Assembly (NCBI GenBank): GCA_964019135.1 | Contig: OZ025253.1 | Location: forward strand, 7,693,059-7,757,058 | Origin: Arenicola marina | Lineage: Eukaryota > Annelida > Polychaeta > Arenicolidae | Length of the DNA stretch: 64,000 nucleotides | Reading direction: 5' to 3' | Shown: positions 11,649-20,110 of the stretch, in pieces | Position numbering within the stretch: position 1 is the stretch's first letter | Layout of the letters: each line of letters begins with the position of its first letter | The notes under the pieces: generated by a model | What the model was told of the DNA's origin: nothing | The model's database searches: none | Seen by the model: only the letters and a program-made list of their open reading frames with translations | Program-made: the position numbers and the translations under genes

Positions 11649-11990
11649 TGAATGTGATTGTCTTGTTGAAGACACAGTACTCATATAGTATTTGCCCAGT
11701 GACACGGACTACCATCCTGTCACGTCCACACAATGGCCGCAGATCTACGTGACCTCCGTCACAGATGTGGCTGCCTTCACAGTGTGACATCGTCTTGTCC
11801 TCCCCTCCTGGGATCAGTTGGGTGAAGTCGATAACACGGAAGGAGGTCTGGGGCGACGTCCGACACTCAACAGTGACATTCTGGTAGACAAACACTTTCT
11901 GATTCTGTTTGTCCAATATCGACGGAATATTGGTTTTGCCGTCAAGTATCTTCGTACATGTGATGTCCGTGCTACTCGGGCACTTCTCAC
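11649..11990 (-). CDS. Receptor gene: extracellular module exon B1
   Basis: A 342-bp minus-strand exon (acceptor GGGTTTCAG, donor A|GTAAGT, phase 1 borders) encoding about 113 residues. It starts EKCPSSTDITCTKI, carries a central Cys (VTVECRTSP), then HCEGSHICDGGHVDLRPL, then MVVRVTG and a last Cys (YEYCVFNKT). The block CEGSHIC-x3-HVDL-x-PL matches the equivalent block of A (CSGGHKC-x4-FDLKPL) and of D (CQGRSNC-x4-VGLDQL). The six or seven Cys and N-glycosylation sites fit an extracellular, disulphide-bonded domain. Confidence 0.82.
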
Positions 11991-12099
11991 CTGAAACCCG
12001 ATGTAATAATGTAATATCAAATAATATTGAATGCTTCATTATGATGGAATGTTTTGTGACAATTCGAACCAGGGGCGTTTCACCAAACACTCCACCTAC

Positions 12100-12285
12100 T
12101 GACTCCACCAATCACTCTGCCCCATACTCATCACCTCACTATACCCCTCGCTCACCCCTCACTCATCGCCCTCACTCTACACCTTTCACCCCACGCCTAA
12201 CTCCATCTCTCACTCTACCCCTATCACACCTCGCCCCCACTCCAAGCCCTCACTCTATCTTCTCATTCCTCACGCGGGAGTCTCC
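12100..12285. repeat. Pyrimidine-rich simple repeat in unit 1
   Basis: Degenerate CCCTCACTC/ACTCTACCCC-type repeats. The same stretch is at 14424-14620 and 16858-17054 in units 2 and 3, where a 12-bp expansion is present. It lies in the intron between exons A and B and adjoins the SINE. Confidence 0.85.
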
Positions 12286-12440
12286 TATTGTTGTTAGCGC
12301 ACTAGACTGTAGATCAGGTTCTAGGTTCGAGTCTGGGCCCGGGCACCGAATGTGGTGCATATTTCACCCATTCATTCTTCATCATCCCAGTCGATCCCTT
12401 GGGTGCACAAAAACAGCTTAAAACACCGCATAGTTCCTTT
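12286..12440 (+). repeat. tRNA-derived SINE in unit 1
   Basis: The sequence has a tRNA-like head (TTAGCGCACTAGACTGTAGA, then a perfect B box GGTTCGAGTC at about 12324). A body follows with CATTCATTCTTCATCATCCC and a tail GTGCACAAAAACAGCTTAAA. A separate copy with the same parts lies at 19912-20110, so this is a dispersed family that became trapped in the duplicated unit. Confidence 0.75.
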
Positions 12441-12525
12441 ATCTTCTTTTTTCTTCGCCCTCACTCCACCCAATCACTCCATATCCCCACAAGTGTCGTA
12501 GTGAGAAAGGCGGAACGGAACGTAC

Positions 12526-12864
12526 TATGTAAGATCACTTCCTTGTGGACCATGCATGATTTGTGTAAGATGCTCCCAGTCATGTTGATCCTCATTTGGT
12601 GACCTTGACTCAAAGGTTTCAAATCGAAACCAGCCGCACAACATTTGTGTCCGCCACTGCAGTAAGATACGCGTCTCGGCTCGCTGTCCGCGACTTGCTC
12701 CGTGAATGTCATCTCAACGATAGGAATATCCAGTGGTATTTGAAACTGAATTTCAACAGCATTGTCGACAGAGATCTTTTCAACGTGGATGTCCTTTGTG
12801 ATGGGGATGTGAACACCGTTAACCACCAAATCAAACACAATGCCGGAAGTTAGGCAAATTATGT
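12526..12864 (-). CDS. Receptor gene: extracellular module exon A1
   Basis: A 339-bp minus-strand exon (acceptor TTGTTTCAG, donor A|GTACGT, phase 1 borders) encoding about 112 residues. It starts IICLTSGIVFDLVV, continues with a Cys-poor beta-rich region, then SYCSGGHKCCAAGFDLKPL, MRINMTG and SILHKSC. It aligns block by block with exon B. Unit 2 reads HKCGAAGFDL, so this copy has one extra Cys. The splice donor is GTACGT rather than the stronger GTAAGT of the B and D exons. Confidence 0.8.
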
Positions 12865-13507
12865 CTGAAACAAAATACCATATATTATATCAGATCACGC
12901 AGCGATCTCATCATGTTAAAAGTTATTGTATCATCAAGGTAAAATGTGTCTAACCCTAACCATTTATATCATTTGACCTTCATGTGTAATGTATATTAGC
13001 GCTGGTGTAAGATAAAAGATAAATGCGTTGGAAACAATTTCAGACCAATGGAGCCTTAAAATTAACAATATGTTGCAAAGATTACTGGGACTACCCAAGC
13101 ATACATCTGAAACAAGCCGCCCTAGGTGAGTGAGGAAAGAGGAAAAGTGGAGCGGGCACAAGACAGATATTGTTGCTAAATACTGGATAATTTATTGTAT
13201 ATGTGCCCAACATTTGTTTGTTCATTCTGTATTTTGTTTGCAGTGCGTTTGAATTGTGTACTTTGAGCCTGTTGGCATTGGAAACGGCATTAAATAAATC
13301 CAAATCAAATCAAATCATAAAGTATATATTGAAGAATATCAAAATATTGTGGCCCGTGTGGTACAAACCAAACCATAACCAGTTTGTTCATATAATAATA
13401 AGAAACTACTTCAAAATGGCTTTCGTCCGACACGTTAAAAACGTTTCTCCTTGAATTATGCATCGATTTCTCAGCATTTTCAGCAAGTGTTGCATGTCTT
13501 CACTCAC

Positions 13508-13618
13508 CAGCTTCTGGTACAACCGTGACCGTGGTGATTTTGTTGCACCATTCGTCCATCCTCTTGAAATCGAATCTTGGCGGTATATCATAGTATTCAA
13601 GGCCACTTCGTTGGTCGA
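13508..13618 (-). CDS. Receptor gene: short linker exon C2
   Basis: The second copy of the 111-bp exon C, 2324 bp from C1, with identical splice sites and phase. It differs by one replacement beside the Cys (EWCNKITT for EWCGKITT). It sits between module B2 and module A1 in gene order. Confidence 0.68.
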
Positions 13619-13972
13619 CTGAAAAGCGACACACGCAACTGTCTGCACAAGCTTGTATCTGAGTTAACTAAGAAATGACTCACCGGGGAGTCACACAATA
13701 CTCATATCAGACGGATGTCCATTTGACTATTTAGTTTGTTTGCACATTTTGCTTACTTGTTCCCTGTTCGGAAATCTTAGAGATTCACTGCATATATATA
13801 CAGCTTGAGGTCGACCAACCATGCTCTGTACGCTGAGGATTTTCAACGTTAATAAAGTCAAGTCATACAACAAGACACTCGTAAGAAGGCGCAAGATTGC
13901 GGAGTGAGGGGCGGAGTGTTATTGCTCTCCCTCCAGTCGTGGGGAAACAAGTGAATCGCTAGGAGAACTTAC

Positions 13973-14314
13973 TGAATGTGATTGTCTTGTTGAAGACACA
14001 GTACTCATATAGTATTTGCCCAGTGACACGGACTACCATCCTGTCACGTCCACACAATGGCCGCAGATCTACGTGACCTCCGTCACAGATGTGGCTGCCT
14101 TCACAGTGTGACATCGTCTTGTCCTCCCCTCCTGGGATCAGTTGGGTGAAGTCGATAACACGGAAGGAGGTCTGGGGCGACGTCCGACACTCAACAGTGA
14201 CATTCTGGTAGACAAACACTTTCTGATTCTGTTTGTCCAATATCGACGGAATATTGGTTTTGCCGTCAAGTATCTTCGTACATGTGATGTCCGTGCTACT
14301 CGGGCACTTCTCAC
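13973..14314 (-). CDS. Receptor gene: extracellular module exon B2
   Basis: The second copy of exon B, 342 bp, phase 1 borders, 2324 bp from B1. The predicted residues appear the same as in B1. All Cys, the CEGSHIC block and the MVVRVTG strand are kept. Upstream in gene order is A2, downstream C2. Confidence 0.82.
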
Positions 14315-14625
14315 CTGAAACCCGATGTAATAATGTAATATCAAATAATATTGAATGCTTCATTATGATGGAATGTTTTGTGACAATTCGAACCAGGGGC
14401 GTTTCACCAAACACTCCACCTACTGACTCCACCAATCACTCTGCCCCATACTCATCACCTCACTATACCCCTCGCTCACCCCTCACTCATCGCCCTCACT
14501 CTACACCTTTCACCCCACGCCTAACTCCATCTGTCACTACATCTCTCACTCTACCCCTATCACACCTCGCCCCCACTCCAAGCCCTCACTCTATCTTCTC
14601 ATTCCTCACGAGGGAGTCTCCTATT

Positions 14626-14775
14626 GTTGTTAGCGCACTAGACTGTAGATCAGGTTCTAGGTTCGAGTCTGGGCCCGGGCACCGAATGTGGTGCATATTT
14701 CACCCATTCATTCTTCATCATCCCAGTCGATCCCTTGGGTGCACAAAAACAGCTTAAAACACCGCATAGTTCCTT
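14626..14775 (+). repeat. tRNA-derived SINE in unit 2
   Basis: The second trapped copy of the SINE described at 12286-12440, with B box GGTTCGAGTC at about 14660. Its flanks are identical to those in unit 1, so it was copied with the unit and did not insert again. Confidence 0.75.
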
Positions 14776-14959
14776 TATCTTCTTTTTTCTTCGCCCTCAC
14801 TCCACCCAATCACTCCATATCCCCATTCCTCACATTTCATGTTGAAATATATTTAGCAGCCATGCTAAGACCCTCGCTATTTTCCCTTTCCTGTTGCTGC
14901 AACACTTTGCAGCGAATTATAAACAAGTGTCGTAGTGAGAAAGGCGGAACGGAACGTAC

Positions 14960-15298
14960 TATGTAAGATCACTTCCTTGTGGACCATGCATGATTTGTGT
15001 AAGATGCTCCCAGTCATGTTGATCCTCATTTGGTGACCTTGACTCAAAGGTTTCAAATCGAAACCAGCCGCACCACATTTGTGTCCGCCACTGCAGTAAG
15101 ATACGCGTCTCGGCTCGCTGTCCGCGACTTGCTCCGTGAATGTCATCTCAACGATAGGAATATCCAGTGGTATTTGAAACTGAATTTCAACAGCATTGTC
15201 GACAGAGATCTTTTCAACGTGGATGTCCTTTGTGATGGGGATGTGAACACCGTTAACCACCAAATCAAACACAATGCCGGAAGTTGGGCAAATTATGG
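14960..15298 (-). CDS. Receptor gene: extracellular module exon A2
   Basis: The second copy of exon A, 339 bp, phase 1 borders. It differs from A1 by single replacements (for example ICPTSG for ICLTSG and HKCGAAG for HKCCAAG). It is the most upstream intact A module; its unit-3 counterpart is damaged. Downstream of it on the minus strand, the intron has about 100 bp (14830-14930) that unit 1 lacks. Confidence 0.82.
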
Positions 15299-15941
15299 CT
15301 GAAACAAAATACCATATATTATATCAGATCACGCAGCGATCTTATCATGTTAAAAGTTATTGTATCATCAAGGTAAAATGTGTCTAACCCTAACCATTTA
15401 TATCATTTGACCTTCATGTGTAATGTATATTAGCGCTGGTGTAAGATAAAAGATAAATGCGTTGGAAACAATTTCAGACCAATGGAGCCTTAAAATTAAC
15501 AATATGTTGCAAAGATTACTGGGACTACCCAAGCATACATCTGAAACAAGCCGCCCTAGGTGAGTGAGGAAAGAGGAAAAGTGGAGCGGGCACAAGACAG
15601 ATATTGTTGCTAAATACTGGATAATTTATTGTATATGTGCCCAACATTTGTTTGTTCATTCTGTATTTTGTTTGCAGTGCGTTTGTATTGTGTACTTTGA
15701 GCCTGTTGGCATTGGAAACGGCATTAAATAAATCCAAATCAAATCAAATCATAAAGTATATATTGAAGAATATTAAAATATTGTGGCCCGTGTGGTACAA
15801 ACCAAACCATAACCAGTTTGTTCATATAATAATAAGAAACTACTTCAAAATGGCTTTCGTCCGACACGTTAAAAACGGTTCTCCTTGAATTATGCATCGA
15901 TTTCTCAGCATTTTCAGCAAGTGTTGCATGTCTTCACTCAC

Positions 15942-16052
15942 CAGCTTCTGGTACAACCGTGACCGTGGTGATTTTGCCGCACCATTCGTCCATCCTCTTG
16001 AAATCGAATTTTGGCGGTATATCATAGTATTTAAGGCCACTTCGTTGGTCGA
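15942..16052 (-). CDS. Receptor gene: short linker exon C3
   Basis: The third copy of exon C, 111 bp, phase 1 borders, 2434 bp from C2. It carries two conservative replacements (GLKYYDIPPKF for GLEYYDIPPRF). The splice sites are intact. Confidence 0.68.
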
Positions 16053-16406
16053 CTGAAAAGCGACACACGCAACTGTCTGCACAAGCTTGTATCTGAGTTA
16101 ACTAAGAAATTACTCACCGGGGAGTCACACAATACTCATATCAGACGGATGTCCATTTGACTATTTAGTTTGTTTGCACATTTTGCTTACTTGTTCCCTG
16201 TTCGGAAATCTTAGAGATTCACTGCATATATATACAGATTGAGGTCGACCTACCATGCTCTGTACGCTGAGGATTTTCAACGTTAATAAAGTCAAGTCAT
16301 ACAACAAGACACTCGTAAGAAGGCGCAAGATTGCGGAATGAGGGGCGGAGTGTTATTGCTCTCCCTCCAGTCGTGGGGAAACAAGTGAATCGCTAGGAGA
16401 ACTTAC

Positions 16407-16748
16407 TGAATGTGATTGTCTTGTTGAAGACACAGTACTCATATAGTATTTTCCCAGTGACACGGACTACCATCCTGTCACGTCCACACAATGGCCGCAG
16501 ATCTACGTGACCTCCGTCACAGATGTGTCTGCCTTCACAGTGTGACATCGTCTTGTCCTCGCCTCCTGGGATCAGTTGGGTGAAGTCGATAACACGGAAG
16601 GAGGTCTGGGGCGACGTCCGACACTCAACAGTGACATTCTGGTAGACAAACACTTTCTGATACTGTTTGTCCAATATCGACGGAATATTGGTTTTGCCGT
16701 CAAGTATCTTCGTACATGTGATGTCCGTGCTACTCGGGCACTTCTCAC
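16407..16748 (-). CDS. Receptor gene: extracellular module exon B3
   Basis: The third copy of exon B, 342 bp, phase 1 borders. It has a few replacements against B1 and B2 (DKQYQKVF for DKQNQKVF, CEGRHIC for CEGSHIC, VTGKIL for VTGQIL) and keeps all Cys. It is the first intact module in gene order if the damaged A3 is skipped. Skipping A3 would keep the frame, because all borders are phase 1. Confidence 0.8.
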
Positions 16749-17057
16749 CTGAAACCCGATGTAATAATGTAATATCAAATAATATTGAATGCTTCATTAT
16801 GATGGAATGTTTTGTGACAATTCGAACCAGGGGCGTTTCACCAAACACTCCACCTACTGACTCCACCAATCACTCTGCCCCATACTCATCACCTCACTAT
16901 ACCCCTCGCTCACCCCTCACTCATCGCCCTCACTCTACACCTTTCACCCCACGCCTAACTCCATCTGTCACTACATCTCTCACTCTACCCCTATCACACC
17001 TCGCCCCCACTCCAAGCCCCCACTCTATCTTCTCATTCCTCACGAGGGAGTCTCCTA

Positions 17058-17210
17058 TTGTTGTTAGCGCACTAGACTGTAGATCAGGTTCTAGGTTCGA
17101 GTCTGGGCCCGGGCACCGAATGTGGTGCATATTTCACCCATTCATTCTTCATCATCCCAGTCGATCCCTTGGGTGCACAAAAACAGCTTAAAACACCGCA
17201 TAGTTCCTTT
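17058..17210 (+). repeat. tRNA-derived SINE in unit 3
   Basis: The third trapped SINE copy, B box GGTTCGAGTC at about 17103, with the same flanks as in units 1 and 2. Confidence 0.75.
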
Positions 17211-17390
17211 ATCTTCTTTTTTCTTCGCCCTCACTCCACCCAACCACTCCATATCCCCATTCCTCACATTTCATGTTGAAATATATTTAGCAGCCATGCT
17301 AAGACCCTCGCTATTTTCCCTTTCCTGTTGCTGCAACACTTTGCAGCGAATAATAAACAAGTGTCGTAGTGAGAAAGGCGTGATGGGTAT

Positions 17391-17446
17391 GTGAACACCG
17401 TTAACCACCAAATCAAACACAATGCCGGAAGTTGGGCAAATTATGT
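17391..17446 (-). pseudogene. Receptor gene: truncated module exon A3
   Basis: Only about 56 bp of exon A remain. They code the start of the module (ICPTSGIVFDLVVNGVH) and then jump directly into the sequence that normally follows the exon (GCC|TTTCTCACTACG on the minus strand). About 290 bp are missing. The splice acceptor is also altered: TTTCTG here, TTTCAG in A1 and A2. The exon is therefore dead, at the upstream edge of the array, where unequal exchange typically leaves partial units. Because flanking introns are phase 1, its loss need not damage the rest of the gene. Confidence 0.85.
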
Positions 17447-17592
17447 CAGAAACAAAATACTATATATTATATCAGATCACGCAGCGATCTCATCATGTTA
17501 TAAGTTATTGTATCATCAAGGTAAAATGTGTCTAACCCTAACCATTTATATCATTTGACCTTCATGTGTAATGTATATTAGCGCTGGTGTAA

Positions 17593-17724
17593 TTATGGCT
17601 GTCTGACCATCATTTGATCCCACATCTTGTGACAAGGTACGTCCAAATGTAAACAGTAGCAAAATGAAGCAATCTGAAAGTAGAATAATGAGCGACCGAT
17701 AATAGATAGTAAACCTGCAAACAT
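17593..17724 (-). CDS. Candidate signal-peptide exon of the receptor gene
   Basis: A short minus-strand frame opens MFAGLLSIIGRSLFYFQIAS, then FCYCLHLDVPCHK, and stops after 43 codons just where the unit array begins. The hydrophobic start, an A at -3 before the ATG, and the location upstream of the first module suit a signal peptide. I cannot place a donor with the required phase 1 convincingly (candidates exist inside the frame), so this is a guess from position and hydrophobicity. The real first exon may be further upstream. Confidence 0.25.
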   Translation of the reverse strand: MFAGLLSIIGRSLFYFQIASFCYCLHLDVPCHKMWDQMMVRQP

Positions 17725-18232
17725 TGTATAATATAGCTAAGGCATCCTCAAACCCCAGCCCCCTCCTGAACCACTACTAATCACTCCACCTAACCAGACA
17801 CAACACCATCACGCCCCCGTTCACGCCTCAGATCGAACGCAATTCGTGATAAGCATTAGGGTTCACTATTCAATTAAACCCGGCATTCAAGGTATTTCCA
17901 TGTGTAACGCCCACAATTCCAGGTCAATAGCAAAGCCTGAAGAAGAAGATTCTAAGCACTGCAGCGACTCCAGTCATCCACGTTCTTCAACTAGCCCGTT
18001 GGTCCAGTTGAGTTGATGGCCATGCTAACTAGTACAATACTATTGAATCTTAAGGCGGCTAAATTCGTGTAATCAGACCCAAACTGTGCTGTAACCCCTT
18101 AACTAGTCAATGGTTGCCATAGGTACATTGTGTTAAACAATGAAGCATGACGACACGCACACAATAGTTGTGGTCATAGATAAAAACGGCCTGCCTAGCT
18201 GCCTAGCTGCCTAGCTGTGCGTGTAACATATC
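17725..18232. other. No gene seen upstream of the receptor array
   Basis: Unique-looking DNA that would hold the promoter if the candidate first exon is right. There is a CCTAGCTG 9-bp triplet repeat at about 18192-18218. No clear TATA or initiator can be asserted. Confidence 0.4.
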
Positions 18233-18931
18233 GTGGCCGCGATATAGGGCTATACAGTCTCGTTCGCTTAGACTTCCGGTTTACTCGTTTTGGGGACAAA
18301 CAAACGAAGCACGTGTTCGGAACGAATTTAGAATCTCTGCGCACACTGGTATCCTGACTATCTGTGACGTAGGGGTGACGTGTATGTTACGCAAAGAGAG
18401 AGACTGGGAACCAGACTACCTGCGCAAAAGCCAGGCGCCGAGGGGTGGGTCCATTGCAGAAGGCCTAGCGCTATGATTAAGAATATAATTAAGAAATATA
18501 GCTTCACAAAACGGATAGATGACATATTTTTTATTCGCTTGCGCCATCACGATGACGAATATTTTGCACGACGGGACAATACGACTGAGAAACTAACGTT
18601 TTTTTGCATTTCCTACGAAAACGAGGCATTATGACGTCGCACGGATTCTCTCCGGTGACAACGTTGGCGCAACGCTTCAGGCAGAACACGGATATTTCCT
18701 TGTATATTCCCAAAGTTCTGCGCTTCATCGCCTCCAAATATTTTAACATATATCACCCATAGCCATGTTTAGTGAAATGGTACTCATAATCTTTAGAATG
18801 AACATGGAAAGAAATTGACTTGTAGCTGCCTATACTTCAACATGGAGCACGTGTGTTTGTTTGTCCCCAAAACTGAAGTCTCACGGCCCGATCGCGGGAA
18901 CTGTATAGCCCTATACCGATATCAACTCATA
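18233..18931. mobile_element. About 0.7-kb element with long inverted repeats
   Basis: The left part (CGATATAGGGCTATACAGTC ... TTTTGGGGACAAACAAACGA ... CACGTG) reappears inverted at 18845-18931 (CACGTGTGTTTGTTTGTCCC ... ACTGTATAGCCCTATACCGA). The arms are about 85 bp and imperfect. Between them there is a cluster of short open frames on both strands with no recognisable domain. It looks like a non-autonomous DNA transposon. No clear target-site duplication was found. Confidence 0.65.
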
Positions 18932-19911
18932 TGGTTGATATCTGCTGAATGTGGGAAGGCTTGTAAGCGCTAAACACTGTACTTCGAAATACGTGCGTAA
19001 GTTAAACCAAAGAAGCAAGGAGACATGTTAACGCCCTGCAAATATGTAAGGTAAACTTGAAATTAAATACATCTCGTAATGATTTTCATTTATTCACTCA
19101 TAATAGTTTGCATTCATCGCCATTTCATTGATCGACTGAAAATTGGCCGGCTGCTACAGCTTGATATCGGACCAACAAAAACTTGCCTAACGCCCCGCTT
19201 ACTCGCTGTTGTTTAAATACTGATTTAAACATCACGCTTAGCTGCACGCGTCACGTTTCTTTCAACAGCCGTGTTTCGTGAAGCTATATATATATCTATA
19301 GAACCGAAAAGAGGCGCGTACGGTACAAACATGGGGCTTCTGGCATCCCGGGTCGGAAAGATATTGGCATCCGGTTATGGCATCACACAGAATACACAAG
19401 GAATTATTCCAACGTACTTTTGATTCTTCTAGCGATACATGGGATATATGTTTACGTTCAGCATTTATGCGACGTAAACTTGAATTTGTAATATCAGTAA
19501 TAGGCCGAGGTTTGTAGGCGTTTTATTAGCGATTCATCAATATGTAGCGTGCCTTCTCTTTCTTTATCTGCCCTCCTGCTCCCGGCCCCACTAACGCGCT
19601 CTATCGTTACATTAATCACAGAAATATGTACAGGACTGTTATATGACGCAAGACGTTAACATGTGTGTCATAATAAGATACTGATCGTTGCACCTATAGC
19701 CTTAAAAAGACAATCAGATGATCCCTTGACTCACTGTCATAATAACATACTGATAGAGACCTGCGATCGTTGCACATATAGCCTTGAAAAAGAGCATGGG
19801 ATGATCTCTTGACTCACTGGGGAAACGATCGATATCAGCTGTATCTGATGTACACTTGAAGCCCATAAGTACTCTTATACAGGTTATATATAGCTTGGAT
19901 TAGGTCTTGAG
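18932..19911. other. No gene seen
   Basis: AT-rich sequence with a near-duplicate of about 60 bp (19696-19750 and 19760-19820: GATCGTTGCAC-ATATAGCCTT...GATGATC-C-TTGACTCACTG). A short dispersed repeat shared with about 3215-3260 lies near 19150. No coding signal. Confidence 0.5.
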
Positions 19912-20110
19912 GCCTAGTGGTTTGCGCACTAGACCACAGACCAATAGGTTAGAAGTTTAAATCGGGGCCCGGGCAACGAATCTCGAGGGTGTTTCATTCA
20001 TTCATTCATCGTCCCGGGAGGTTTTTTGCTAAGTGTAGCCATTGTGTGCACCAAAGCGGCTCAAAACATACACCCTCATTTAATTTCAATCAACGCCCCT
20101 CATTTTTTAT
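19912..20110 (+). repeat. Dispersed tRNA-derived SINE copy
   Basis: Same layout as the SINEs in the receptor array: GCCTAGTGGTTTGCGCACTA, a decayed B box (AAGTTTAAATCGGGGCCCGG), CATTCATTCATTCATCGTCC, then a tail GTGTGCACCAAAGCGGCTCA-AAACATAC. Its divergence shows that it is older than the array copies. The tail motif recurs at about 54872-54925. Confidence 0.7.

Larger units (their letters stand above)
10690..17591. repeat. Tandem array of three A-B-C exon units (about 2.3-2.4 kb each)
   Basis: Units begin near 10690, 13012 and 15446 with the text AGATAAATGCGTTGGAAACA. Unit 1 to 2 spacing is 2324 bp, unit 2 to 3 is 2434 bp; the 110-bp difference comes mainly from about 100 bp next to exon A and a 12-bp insertion in the CCCTCACTC-type stretch. 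Each unit holds exons C, B and A (left to right), a SINE and a pyrimidine-rich repeat. Copies are nearly identical in introns as well as exons. The array ends at about 17591 inside the phrase GCGCTGGTGTA, which is also the unit border. Confidence 0.93.

Noticed and set aside
11909-12421. Plus-strand Pro/Ser/Thr-rich frames in each A-B-C unit
   Set aside because: They run over a pyrimidine-rich simple repeat and the SINE opposite exon B; not a gene.
5250-16748. CRISPR-like or bacterial repeat system
   Set aside because: The repeats are kilobase-scale gene duplications with introns in animal DNA; no direct-repeat/spacer pattern.
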